Shown one piece after another: positions 23,340 to 34,699 of a DNA stretch of 64,000 nucleotides. The stretch comes from Cordia subcordata (taxonomy: Eukaryota > Streptophyta > Magnoliopsida > Boraginales > Cordiaceae). The stretch spans positions 6,572,001 to 6,636,000 of the forward strand of contig JAPTOF010000017.1 of the NCBI GenBank assembly GCA_028554755.1. The letters are read 5' to 3'. The notes under the pieces are model-generated. The model did not search any database and was not told where the DNA came from. It worked only from the letters and a program-made list of their open reading frames with translations. Position 1 is the stretch's first letter; every line of letters starts with the position of its first letter. A program made the translations under genes and the position numbers.

Positions 23340-26300
23340 GTATGTATATGTACAGATGGATTTATGTGGGTGGGTGTGTGTATATACATACACTCTGGGT
23401 TTAGGGAAGGAGATGATGAACGAGAAAAGAAAAAAAAATGAAAAAAAAATAGAAGGAACAAGGAACATAATGGTGTTACAAAGGGGCATTTTGGTCCTTG
23501 AGGAATTTTTGGGTCAAAAAATATTGCTTTTGCTATAAAAATCGCACATAAAGTTGGGGTACGCTACTTGTCGTTAAAAATAATGGAAAAAATGACGAAA
23601 AGAGAAACAGAAACGTGCTTCACTTTTGAAGAGTGTAAGAGGTAATTAGCTAATTTTAAAATTACAAGGGTAAAACGTACACTTATGATAAAACATAAAA
23701 GAATTCCGTGCTATTTACCCTTATTTATTTATTGCTTCATGAGATATCCTCATTTCTTCATCACAATCATAAGATGCAAAATATTTAAGTTCTTTATGTG
23801 ATAAAGGTTGTGTTTGGAACAAAGATTCCAAAATGAAATTAATTATCAAATAAAAGCAAGCAAATAATTAAATAAATTATTAAGCAAATAAGATAAATCA
23901 ATATTAAAAAACAAAAAAATGATTTGAAATTTAGATTAGTTGTCCTAAAAATGTTTTCAATACGTTTATATAAAATAATAAAATATAGAAAAACTAATTG
24001 ACAGAGGTACAAAAAAAATGAATTGGAATGGGGTCAACATGTTGGAATTTATTAATATAATACCAAAAATAAAAACATTGGTATAACTAAAATAAATAAA
24101 TTAGTTTTGAAGCATACTTTGATTCGAAATCATTGAAAGTTTCCTATGATAATCCTGCAATAAAATTGTAGCAGCATGTTATGATAGGCATATCTAGACT
24201 TCATGGTGGATCCAGGACCCCAAGATCAACAACTGCACTAATTTATGTATAATTTTTTATATAAATATTAATAAAAATAATTATATTAATACATAAATAA
24301 TATTTTAATATACAAAATGAGATAAAAAAAAGTAACTAAATGATTATAAACAAAATGTATTTTATAATTGTTATCAGCTTGATTTTATACTTTAAAATTG
24401 TTGAATGATCAACTTATTCATGATATTGTTAAATACATACATCTCATGAAATTTTATAACATAACTAGTATCTAGTAGTAAACCTTCTAAGTTAATGTGA
24501 GTTCAATTAGGTTATTTGAATAATTTTGTGTGTTATTTTAAATATTTGTTGCATTTGATTGAAAAATAAATTGTTTCTCAAAAATTAACTTTTTAAAAAA
24601 ATTTATCCCACACATATATGTCTTATTTAACAAATAAAAATTAAAAAATAAAATTTAAATTAAGATAAAAAGATTCTAGTCATTATACATATATTAAAAC
24701 AATAAAATAAATATAAAAAATTGTTAATTTTTAAGTGATTAAATTATACAAACTATGAGGTAACTATTATCTCAAAGACGTAATGGAAACATGAAAAATG
24801 AAAAAATCATCAATTGATTTAAATTACAAAATTTGTTAAAAAATTCAAAACCCAACATCATGAATTAACTTTAGCTTTGTGTCATGGTATGAAGAGAAGA
24901 GTACAGCAAAGGTAACCTTGGAAAAATATGTTAAAAGACAAAGGAATGTGAATTTCTTTTTGAAAAGTACGTTAAAAACAAAATTTGAGGAGAGGCCATT
25001 AATTTTTTTAAAATATTCTATATTAATTTAAAATTTGAAAAAATTAGAAGGCTTGGACATAAGACCTATTGACTTAGTTTAATATGTAGTAATAGCATTT
25101 GTCAGGGAGCCAATTTTTATTTTAAAAGATGTTACAGTAATTTTAATATAATAATTCTTTTTCAAAAAAATTTGAGGGGTGCCTTGACCCCCTCTCACTT
25201 GTAACTGGTCCTACTTGTGCTTGGACAAGGAGCTTCCTCTTCCCTCTCACTTATAACTTGTTCTACTTCTGCCTAGACAAGGGGCTTCCTCTTCTTCTTC
25301 AACTTTTGTATGGTGGCTATAAGTATATAATCAACCCTAATAGCCTATTAGTAGACTATTAGTATTTTGGATGGCAGAGAGTGGCTAACCTTAACTTTAT
25401 TCTCTCCCTCCCCCTCCCTCTCGAAATCAAGTTTCCCTAATAATTTAAACAAGCTTTGCATCTTACATTATCACACTACTAGAAAATAATATTTATGAAA
25501 CAAATCTAAGCCCAACTAGAACGGATCATGATAAATAATATTTTGGGCTTTACCACTCAACCTCAACCCAATTTTTCAAAAAAATAATTAAAAAAGTATC
25601 AATATGTGGCTGCCCATGATTTAATTAGAAAAAATCTAATAGTTTCCCACTTAGACAACACTGGTCAGTTTTATATTTTGGAAATCATATTTTGCCCAAA
25701 AAAAGAATCTTAGGTTGAATACAATTTTAGTGGCCACATAAAAAAAAAATCCAGAATCCAATCTAACAGGGACATTTATGTCAAACTGTAGCAATCGCTA
25801 TACTATTTATCAGCATAGGACTACTGTGGTCATAAACACTATTGCCTTATGCCTCATTGACATGGATTCCATAGTGTGAAAAGTGTAGTGTGGTATTTAG
25901 TACATATGATCTGACTATAATGATAAACACACCAATTTCCACAATCGGTCCACTTTACGGTCTCATAGAGGTCCTTTACGAGATAAAACCCGTTTTGTTT
26001 CCTAAGAGACCTTCAACCTTTAAAGGGATATGAATCCTTTTTAATGCTTCTAAACCAATGTCAATTCATCAAAGAAGCCTTTAACTATATATCTCGAGGT
26101 ATAAAACTTTAAACTTGCATGAGCTCACAAGAACCAACATGCATATATGCAAATAGTGATCACTAACTGAATACAGTGAGAATAGAAGGAACAATCTAAA
26201 TCACTAGAAAATAAAATGCATCTATACACTTTATTATTTAATTTATAACACCACGATGAAGGATTTGTCAAGGTTTAAAAAAAAGTTTCCAAAAGTACGT

Positions 26301-26340
26301 GGAAAAAACAATAGCCTATATGCTCTAATCTGAATGTATA
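22682..26340. other. Gene-poor AT-rich DNA
   Basis: It contains TA/TG-type microsatellites at about 23205-23350, long A/T tracts, and a lone CACTACTAGAAAA at about 25476 that could be one end of a CACTA element whose partner I could not find. The low-complexity open frames at 23045-23540 follow the microsatellite and are not genes. Nothing else is recognisable. Confidence 0.6.
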
Positions 26341-26346
26341 GCCTGC

Positions 26347-26550
26347 TTACACTTGCACAAATATATGCCAAGCACATAACAATATTTTATATACCTTATA
26401 GCAATAACTTAATAAACTTGTGCCTTTATTTACTAACAATATCCAAGTCATGAAAGTAAGTAGAAAATAACATTATTATTAAAACACAATCAACATTGTA
26501 AGGTATATAAAATATTGTTATGTGCTTGGCATATATTTGTGCAAGTGTAA
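26347..26550. repeat. Perfect 52-bp inverted repeat with 100-bp spacer
   Basis: 26347-26398 (starting TTACACTTGCACAAATATAT) is the exact reverse complement of 26499-26550. The right arm is itself bracketed by a short direct repeat AATCAACATTGTAA (26488-26501 and 26550-26563). It adjoins the laccase exon-4 remnant. Confidence 0.9.
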
Positions 26551-26574
26551 ATCAACATTGTAAAATGCGCAGAA

Positions 26575-28075
26575 AACTAGGTAATAAGATCCAAGCCATT
26601 GCAAAAGTTTCTTATGAATACTTATGTTAGCTAAATATTCTTTATTGATTTTGATGATGAAAATATGTATATGCATTATTTGATTAAATAGCTTCTTGTG
26701 AAATGAGATATTATATGAAGCTTGGAAAATATGAAGATGTGCATAAAGGATCATTTGAAGAAGAGAAAAGATAAGAAGGCATAAGGAGGAGAAGAGAAGT
26801 CATAAGGGGTACCGGATTTATTTTTCTTGCTCTTCTTGTGAGATGCCCATATACTGTATAGACTTGGCTCAAAACATTCTTCCTTATCATTGCAAAATTT
26901 TTCTCAAGTCTTGCACTTTTTAAATATGTACAAAACAAAAGTATTTGAATACACACATTGGAACAAAATGAGTTTTTGGGGTGTTTTCATTCACAACATG
27001 CGTTTACATATTTATTCAAAATTATTTGGTGTTGTGAAAATACACTTGAGCTTGTTTTTCTAAAAAAAAATCTGGTTTTACTTCACATTCGAGTAGCGGA
27101 CCCCAAGCCGATCGGCTGACTGGTGGTAGCCCGCCCAATCGTAAAGTGAAAGTAAAAGCCGGACTTCTAGCCGGTCGACCGCTAAGGCGTCCGCCTAGTC
27201 GAGAAGGAGAAGGGCAAGCCGGACGACCAAGCCGGCCGACCGCTGAACGGGTCAGAATAAATGCACTAGCCGTTTCTTACTGCTCTGGCCGAGATTTTCA
27301 TCTTCCTTCACCTACCAAATCCCTAACCCTCAAATCTCTATAAATACACATTCAAATACAAGTTCTAATAAATGAATTGAAGTGTGCAAAAGCTTTTATC
27401 ATCATTCAATACTTCTTGAGCCATTCTTGCAATATATTGAGCTTTCAAGAGCTTATTATTTTCTCTTCTTGAGGAAATTTTCAGATCCAATCTCTTTTCA
27501 TTCTTGAGTATTCACACTTTGAGAGCTTTATTCATTGTGAGATATATCCATTGTAGCTTGTAAAAGTGTGAGGAAATCCTATAGAGAAAGTCTCTTGGGT
27601 TCTTTGAAGTGAGACTTCAAAGAGGTTGTAAAAATCTTGGTTTGTGCTTTACCAAGTTTTGAAGAAGCATTTTAGTGGAGATCCTTGAAGTCCTAAGGGG
27701 AGATTCCTTGGGCGGTGGATGTAGGCTTGGCCGAACCACCTAAAAATCGTTTGTCTCTCTTCTCCTTGCTTTAAATTTCATTCTTATTACCTTGCTTATA
27801 TAGTGTTTGATATATTGCTTGTTAGAGTTGTAAATTTTCTGTAAATTTTAAAAACGAAAATTAATATTAATATCTTAATTCACCCCCCCCTCTTAAGATA
27901 TTTGCACCCACAACTTACTATTTAAAGAGCATGAATACGTATCCCCATGCGAACAGTTGATGGTAAAGGCATCAGAGCTGTTGGGTCCACTGCTTGTGAG
28001 TTGCAATTGTTCCTCTAGTTTAACAACACTCTGATTATACCATTTTCCTACAATTATAAGGTGCCCGACTTATTT
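26575..28075 (-). pseudogene. Third laccase copy: exon 4 remnant, split by a solo LTR
   Basis: 27921-28050 on the minus strand reads like laccase exon 4: [20 protein letters not shown] then [10 protein letters not shown]. It then diverges where the other copies have GWPGDLYSC. The intron sequence AAGATCCAAGCCATTGCAAA, which follows exon 4 in both other copies, lies at 26587-26606, cut off by the 1288-bp solo LTR. No other laccase exon is recognisable nearby. It shows the laccase cluster once had at least a third member between the two surviving loci. Confidence 0.85.
26625..27912 (+). mobile_element. Solo LTR of a Ty1-copia element (1288 bp)
   Basis: It starts TGTTAGC and ends CACCCACA, and is flanked on both sides by the 5-bp duplication ACTTA (26620-26624 and 27913-27917). 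It shares the TGTTAGC start and the AAGTCCTAAGGGGAGA block with the LTR at 7788-9764. No internal coding region remains, so it arose by LTR-LTR recombination. The GC-rich patch at about 27095-27250 with repeated CCGGTCGACCGC-like units is part of the LTR. Confidence 0.9.
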
Positions 28076-28239
28076 AAATTACTAGGACAATTTGATTTTT
28101 TTTTGGGAGGGGGGGCCAATAAAGCTTTTAAAGCTAGGCCCTTTCTCACATCCAGAATACTAATAGTTTGTAAATAGATTATTAAGGTTGGCTTGCTGTA
28201 TTGAGAGCCACCATATAAAAATTAAAGAGGGGAGAAGGA

Positions 28240-28940
28240 GCCTATAGTCTAGGCATGCCTACCATAACACCTTATTCAACAATCCAATTCAATGATTTAA
28301 TTGCCCCAAACACTCGCAGCATAAACAACTAGTTCATGTCTCTCTGATTACCGCTGGCATCAATAAATAGATGACAATTCAACAATGAGAATATCCACAG
28401 ATGGGCATGTAGCAGAGCTTGGACAATAGTGTAATCCTTGAGATGACTCGTGATGTATACATTCCTCAACTCATGCAAGTTTACCTTGCCAGATTTAGCA
28501 TTAATAGCCTTTTGAAGAACTACAACACCACATACCTCCTGAAATAGTTATTGTCACTCAGCAACTGGAAGCCGCGCTTTATAGACATCCGGCATAGGGT
28601 CACCCAGCACGGGTAAACCCCATAAAACAACTATATCCTGCAATGTAATGGTGACCTCTCCGCAAGTGAGGTGGAATGTGCACGTCTCTACTCTCTACCG
28701 CTCAACTAGAACAGTCATCATAGGACTGCATAACACCTATAAAACCCCATGGAAACCAATGCATCTTGAACATGAGGGCACTTAGGCTCATCATATAGAT
28801 GTTTATCGCATCTAAATACTAGAACCTCCCTCTGATATGTGGTGGTCGTCATCAAGTGCGTCCTATGCTGAGTATAATGAATGAGAAGAAAGGCATCCTC
28901 TGGTACGGGTCTGTGGGCCATAATGTATCCTACAGGCAAT
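28240..28940 (-). pseudogene. Plant mobile domain (PMD, MAIN-like) gene fragment
   Basis: The first block (28939-28718) contains EDAFLLIHYTQHRTHLM and PHVQDALVSMGFYRCYAVL. A frame-shifted second block near 28560-28690 reads CTFHLTCGEVTITLQDIVVL then WGLPVLGDPMPDVY. A third near 28340-28400 reads LLNCHLFIDASGNQ. These match, in order, the N-terminal, FHLPxGExTITLQDVxxLxGLP and LxxDKSG landmarks of PMD proteins, found in MAIN/MAIL1, PP7 long forms and transposons. Frameshifts and stops separate the blocks. It is a different sequence from the PMD gene at 40545-42800. Confidence 0.75.
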
Positions 28941-28949
28941 AAATTAATT

Positions 28950-29093
28950 AATTAATAATAATGATTGTAATAATAATAATAATAATAATAGTAATAGTAG
29001 TAGTAGTAGTAGTAGTAATAGTAGTAGTAATAGTAATAGTAGTAGTAGTAGTAGTAGCATTAGTAGTAGTAGTAGTAGTAATAGTAGTAGTAG

Positions 29094-29127
<34 letters not shown>

Positions 29128-29200
29128 ATTACAATAATAATGAAAATAATAATAAACTATTAATAAACTAATAATAATACATAATAATCATACTAATAAT
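28950..29200. repeat. (AAT)n/(AGT)n microsatellite
   Basis: About 250 bp of AAT and AGT trinucleotide repeats with interruptions. Confidence 0.93.
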
Positions 29201-29483
29201 AAAAAAATTATACTAATCATGATGCTAATAATACCAATACTAATATTGATTACATTAATATTCACAATAATAATCACACTAATTAATAATTATTAAATTC
29301 AATACTTCCTACAAGTTTTTATAAGTTTAATAAATTCTTATTTCTTGATTTCATTCTATTCCATTTTTGTTAATTCTATAACTTTCTAAACACAGTAATT
29401 AATAAATTTTCTATTACTTTAAAATTTTTAATTTCATTAGATTTCATTTTTTTTCAAATATCCTATTAATTTTAATTTTTCAA

Positions 29484-29629
29484 TTGTCTATATCGATAAC
29501 TAAACTACACATTTACAACATCTATGTCAACAACTATACCAACATTCACATATATAACATATACATACACAACATATATATACATACACAGCATATATAT
29601 ATGTATATATATATATATATGCATAAAAA

Positions 29630-29672
<43 letters not shown>

Positions 29673-29700
29673 TGATATCCATATACATACATATAAAACA
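29484..29700. repeat. TA/CA-type microsatellite cluster
   Basis: Mixed ATAC, TATA and CACA runs. The open frames here on both strands are by-products of the repeat. Confidence 0.9.
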
Positions 29701-29769
29701 TACATATGCACAAAAAAAAAATTAATCAGTAAAAACTTTAAAAACTTCCAAGAAGAGGCAAATTCCTAG

Positions 29770-30470
29770 GCCTAGAGCTTGTTTTGGGTTAGAATGAGTG
29801 TTTGGGAGCTTGAATTTTCGTGGGGGAAGATAAAAGGGAAGAAAAACAAAAAAATAGGTGTGTGGAAGAAGAAGGGGGTTAAATTTGATTAACGTTCGGC
29901 TTTTGAATAGCCAAATTCAGCTATTCAATAGTTGAAACGTTAAAAACAAGGCAAAATTACCGCGATATTTAAACTTGCACAATTTTGGCTATTGAATGGC
30001 CAAATTCGGCTATTCAAAAGCCGAAATTTAGTCCCCAACGGTACAGTAATAAATGATCAATTTTTCATTTTTTCAACTGCCAATTTCAGCTTTTTAATAG
30101 TCGAAAAGGCTAGATTTGAAATACATTTCAAAAAAGGCTATCTTTGCAAATAATTTAACAAATTATGTCATTTATTAAAAAAAAAAAAATCCTCTTGAAG
30201 TACCAAGTCGATCCAAGAATATCTTAGATCCTCAAATTTAATGTCTTTGTTTGCGCTTGAGGGAACGAAGGCTCCAAAAAATGATTAAATTTCAACCAAC
30301 TATATTTTAACACAATAATAAATATGTTGATATGTTCTGTATAAATTTAAGTTTTTATATAAGGTGGTCATTTTATCATGATATCATAAGTTCGAAACTC
30401 ACAACCACTCATTTAAAAACATTAAAATAATATTCAATGCAAGGTTCAAAAACAAATCACACTCACACTA
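29770..30470. other. Intergenic DNA, no gene seen
   Basis: AT-rich sequence. Short imperfect repeats of the type GGCTATTGAATGGCCAAATT with inverse forms occur at about 29900-30110. No coding signal. Confidence 0.55.
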
Positions 30471-30539
30471 TGCGACGGCGTGTTAATACAAGAAATAAAT
30501 ACATCAATATCCTCACCGACACATAAGGATGGATATGTG

Positions 30540-31090
30540 GGTATGAATACCATACACCCTAAACTATATAAATCAATATAGCATGGTGCACTCCATTCTC
30601 AATCTTTATATTATATGTTAACAATTTTTATATTATACATTCTCAAATTTTAATTATTTACAAACCACATGTTATATGATTATAATTTTAACAGTTTATG
30701 TTAAAAACTTTTAATTGTTCATAATTTACTTATCCATTACTCTTATATTATATGTTCAAAAGCTTTATATCATATGTTCATAATAATAAATTATTTACTT
30801 ACGACTCTTTAAGATGTGTTAATAATCTGTAAATGATATGTTCACGACTTGTGAATAATAAATTCACAATCGGGGAATGATTTCGGAGCTCGCAGTCAGA
30901 GGTGTATTCGGTGTCTGATCAAGGATTGGATTCTTATGTTGTATTTGTTGGCATGAGAAGAGTAAACTCATTAAATTTCACCTTGATCCGATAGCTAGAT
31001 TGTAAGATCTATTAGGGTGGTGCACCATGCACCTTTGGGTTGTAATAATGTTGGTGTATGATATAATTTGCGCATAAGAGTGTGTGTTAA
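30540..31090. mobile_element. Dispersed non-autonomous repeat related to the laccase-intron insertion
   Basis: It aligns by eye with 15590-16029 over about 450 bp, sharing TCTTATATTATATGTTCAAA, GGTGTCTGATCR and GGTGCACCATGCAC. Its left edge ACCATACACCC...GCATGGTGCAC is a rough inverse of its right edge GGTGCACCATGCACC...GGTGTATGAT, suggesting terminal inverted repeats. Short similar flanks (GTGTTAATAYAAKAAATAAA near 30480 and 31083) surround it. No reading frame. Confidence 0.6.
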
Positions 31091-31179
31091 TATAATAAAT
31101 AAATACAATAATATCCTCTAATTTTTTTAAATAAGGTTGTTACTCTATCACTATATATCCTATCCACTCTGCAAATTTT

Positions 31180-32770
31180 ACTGTGCTTTGTAGGCACTGT
31201 GCACCTACAGAGCACAATGCTCCTTAAATTGCATGTTATACACGCTCTATTGAAATGACATCGTTTAAAATTAAAAAATTAAAATGCCTTTTAACAGGTC
31301 AAAGTAAAATCGTTAAAATCGTTGCTTCAGTTTTGCGTATAGGTTCTCTGAGGATCTATTTTTTAATGTCTGAGTATCTATTTTCTAATCTGTGACTGAG
31401 ATCACTTTTGTTAGACGATTCTGAGCATCTATCTTTATTTTTGAACCAGTAGTTTGTACATTTTGAACATGTAGAGTGAATATTATGAATTAATACTGTA
31501 TATTTATCAAATATGATAGTATTTTGTAAACTACTAGTGTAATATATGAAATACTATATTTATTTTGTATATGTAGTATATGAGTTTTGAACTAGTAGTT
31601 TATTCATTTTAAACCATGATTTATATTTTATCAGGTAGTATGTTATAAATTTTGAACTAGTAGTTTATTCATTTTAAACTAGTAGTTTATTAAGTTTGAA
31701 CCAATATCTTAGTCATTTTGAACCAGCAGTTTATTCATTTTGAATCATGATTTTTATTTTAGCAGGTAGCATGATATCAATTTTGAACCATTAGTTTATT
31801 TATTTTGAACCAATAGTTTATTCAGTTTGAACCAGTAGTTTAGTCATTTTGAACCAGTAGTTTATTCATTTTCAGCCATGATTTTTATTTTATCAAGTAG
31901 CATGATATCAATTTTGAACTAGTTGTTTATTTATTTTGAACTAGTAGTTTATTTAGTTTGAACCAGTAGTTTATTCATTTTGAACCATGATTTTTATTTT
32001 ATCAAGTACCATGAAGTCAATTTTGAACCAGTAGTTTATTCATTTTGAACCAGTAATTTATTCAGTTTGAATAGTAGTATTTTGAACAAGTCGTTTTATT
32101 TATTTTGAACCAGTAGTTTATTCATTCTGAACCAATACTTTATTCATTTTGAACCATGATTTTTATTTTATTAGATAGCATAATATTAAGTTTGAACTAA
32201 TAGTTTATTCATTTTGAACATACAAAGCAAATGCTTTGAACTTTGACTTTTACTTCAATCACATAGCAAAATATTGATTCTCAAGTATTCTTATAATGTG
32301 AAAATTTACAATATATTTTAAAAGTGATGTTCAAATACGTATTGAGATTGAAATCACTATCATGAAAGCATATATATATATATATATTGTATGTATATAT
32401 ATAGTGTGAATATTTGTGTATTTTGCGGTAGAAATTGTTACCTTTGTGCCGTTGTTGTTGATTTGGATAAAGTTGTCGGACTTTTTTAAGCTGTAGAACA
32501 CATTGTTATCGTCGGAGTTGCGAGATAGATAGAGAGGTTTTGTGCACGTTTTAAATGAGACACTTTATGTTTTCAGGAGTGTTGGCTGATTTATGTCTTA
32601 CTATATAGTGCGTATGTCTCACGCCCAGCAAGGTTTAAATGAGACACTTTATGTTTTCAGGAGTGTTGGCTGATTTATGTCTTACTATATAGTGCGTATG
32701 TCTCACGCCCAGCAAGGTGCACGGTGGCTGTTAAGTGCACAGTAATTAGAGAGCACAGCGTAGGGACTGC
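31180..32770. mobile_element. Probable TIR element filled with a 21-bp-unit tandem array
   Basis: The left end TACTGTGCTTTGTAGGCACT is similar to the reverse complement of the right end, TACGCTGTGCTCTCTAATTA, and both continue to a TGTGCAC motif, giving imperfect inverted repeats of about 35-40 bp. Between 31430 and 32225 the DNA is a tandem array of TTTTGAACCAGTAGTTTATTCA-like units arranged in higher-order blocks of about 120 bp. An exact 84-bp duplication lies near the right end. No transposase and no target duplication could be defined. Confidence 0.55.
32550..32717. repeat. Exact 84-bp tandem duplication
   Basis: 32550-32633 and 32634-32717 appear identical base for base, starting TTTAAATGAGACAC and ending CGCCCAGCAAGG. 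Confidence 0.93.
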
Positions 32771-33138
32771 ATCCACTCATGAACACTTTGCATTAGTATT
32801 AGGCCATGTTCATTAACAATGTTTTAATTAGTATTTAGTGTCTCTTCCAATTTTTGTTTTTAGGAAAGACAGTGTTTAGGTAGTCTTATTACATAAAATA
32901 CTGTTTAGTAAATGTTTTTCAAGTAGGATTTAGTGTTTAATTTTTATTTTTAACAATCCTACCTTCTTTTCAATATGATTGCTGGTTTGTCATTGTTACG
33001 ATGCTGGTTATTATTTTGTTTGGATGGATGTTGGTTTTGTGAGTTAGTCCACTGATTGGAATTGTTCCGTCGTCTGTTGAAAGAGTTCTGAGAGGCATTA
33101 GTTCTCGTGTAGTGCGCCATTACTAAACTAGCAGAATA

Positions 33139-33840
33139 TTAATTTGAGGAAGACCCACGGAATCCACTTGCACGCTGGTCCTTTCTCTTTAAAAATGCCT
33201 CATACTCAAGCAATTTGTCTTGTAATTCATCAAAACTGATCAAATGGTCTCGGGCTCGAATGGCAGCAGAGATTTCTTTGAATGCTGGGCCAATGCCATT
33301 GAGCGTATGAGTGATGAGGTATTGTTGTGGAACAGGAGGCCCCACAAGAGCCAATTCATCTGCTATATCTCGGATTTGAGTCAAGTATTTCTCAGCTAAT
33401 CCCATGACACGAGAGGACGATAGGTTGGCAAAATTTTGGGACAGGTGCCATGCTTCAGCCGAGGTGGAGCAACTGCGGATTATCGGTACGACACTCTAAG
33501 TGACCCAATAATTCCAAGAAAAATGAGTTTGTCTTGCTGCATCCAAAAGGATTACGCTGGATTTGGGACCTCCTTGTCATTAATGGTGTGTGTTGCCGCA
33601 GGACAAGGATTGGTGCTGCCAACATATCCCGCCAAGTCATAACCATATAAGAGAGCATCTAATTAAATTTTCCAAGAATAATAGTTATGGGGGGTGAGTT
33701 TGAGAGGTAATTGGTTGGCTCCGTTAATCGCTACTGGAGCTGGTTGTGAGATAGTGAGAGGTTCTGTGGTGGGTTGTTTGTATAATGGGTGAGGATTGAG
33801 ATGTGGTAGGCGAGTTGGTGGTGAAGCTGGCAGTAGCCAT
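33139..33840 (-). pseudogene. gag fragment of a second Ty1-copia family
   Basis: From an ATG at 33840 (MATASFTTNSPTTSQSS) the frame-shifted blocks read as a UBN2-type gag. YGYDLAGYVGSTNPCP and PFWMQQDKLIFLGIIGSL (about 33500-33650) are followed by the 33139-33405 block with AEKYLTQIRDIADELALVG and SFDELQDKLLEYEAFLKRK. The sequence stops near 33139 before any zinc knuckle, protease or pol. A TAG follows the first block and there are at least two frame changes, so it is a 5'-end fragment. Confidence 0.82.
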
Positions 33841-33892
33841 GTGATGTGTGGTGTAAGAAAAAAAAAAAAAGAAGGATCGTATACTCAGTGAG

Positions 33893-34140
33893 AGGAGAAT
33901 GCTCTGATTACCATAAAGGCCTTTACACAAGCAAAGAACTGGAAAAGTATTTTATTCATGTCATCACTTTATAGCAATAGGATGCATTTATATTCGTACG
34001 GTACAAGTGTGAGGGCAAGTGTAAATACAATTGAGTTGTACATGATTTATGGTTTTAGAATGGAAACAAATATGCTATCAAATATATAGAGACATGCAAT
34101 CAAATATACAGAGATATGCCATGGAAATCAGTCGTGATCT
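33893..34140 (-). repeat. PBS and LTR of the gag fragment
   Basis: On the minus strand TGGTAATCAGAGCATTCTCC (about 33893-33912) is a near-consensus initiator-tRNA primer-binding site with one inserted A. It is preceded by about 225 bp of LTR-like DNA that begins TGATTTCCATGGCATATCTC. Gag lies on the other side of the site, as expected. Confidence 0.7.
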
Positions 34141-34152
34141 TCTTTGATATAT

Positions 34153-34460
34153 CAAAGCCTAAAAGTCAAACAGCACAAATTTGATCTTTATCGTCACTTA
34201 TTTAAAAAATATTAAATTATTTACGTATAAAATCTAAATAAATTACGTTACACATGAGGGGGCGTATCTTGAAATTATTATCTTATCTAAAACCTTAAGC
34301 TTGTAGAGAAGATATTGGTTTATTTATTTATTGTGGTTAACACACCCCTTCACATACAACGTAATTTATTTAGAGTTTGCACGTGAATAATTTAATATTT
34401 TTTTAATTAATAATGGTAAAGATCAAATTTGTGTCGTTTGGTTTCTAGGTTGTGATACCA
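34153..34460. repeat. Imperfect inverted repeat, arms about 110 bp, loop about 85 bp
   Basis: 34153-34262 (including CAGCACAAATTTGATCTTTA and CTAAATAAATTACGTT) pairs with the reverse complement of 34350-34460. The arms hold long exact runs such as CACAAATTTGATCTTTA and CTAAATAAATTACGTT. The unit sits exactly between the two short LTR copies. Confidence 0.8.
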
Positions 34461-34680
34461 TAGGGGGTTTGCACAAGCAAAGAATTGGAAAAGTATTTTA
34501 TTCATATCATCCTTTACAGCAACAGGATGTATTTATATTGTACAATATAAGTGTGAATGCAGGTGTGAATACAATTGAGTTCTACACGATTTATGATTAT
34601 ATGCTGTCAAATAGACAAAGATATGCACTCAAATATACAGAGATATGCCAATAAATGGAAATCAGACGTGATCTTGTCTG
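34453..34680 (-). repeat. Second copy of the short copia LTR with PBS
   Basis: 34464-34680 repeats the LTR at about 33913-34140 in the same orientation, sharing for example AAGTATTTTATTCATRTCAT and ATACAGAGATATGCC. A TGGTATCA motif follows on its minus strand at about 34447-34456. Two LTR-plus-PBS units in a row with an inverted repeat between them suggest a rearranged or nested element. Confidence 0.65.
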
Positions 34681-34699
34681 GTACCCGCCTTGTTTTGTA

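Noticed and set aside
23045..23540. Overlapping Tyr/Ile/Val-rich open frames on both strands
   Set aside because: They follow TA/TG microsatellites and have no domain or codon bias.
25476..25500. CACTACTAGAAAA as a CACTA transposon end
   Set aside because: No matching inverted partner or target duplication could be found within the following few kilobases.
27146..27343. Arg/Pro-rich 65-codon frame
   Set aside because: Lies inside the solo LTR's GC-rich patch; no gene context.
29484..29770. Open frames of 60-80 codons
   Set aside because: Produced by TA/CA repeats; compositionally trivial.
31430..32225. Possible CRISPR-like array of repeats
   Set aside because: Units are contiguous and degenerate with no unique spacers, in a plant nuclear context; it is a tandem array.
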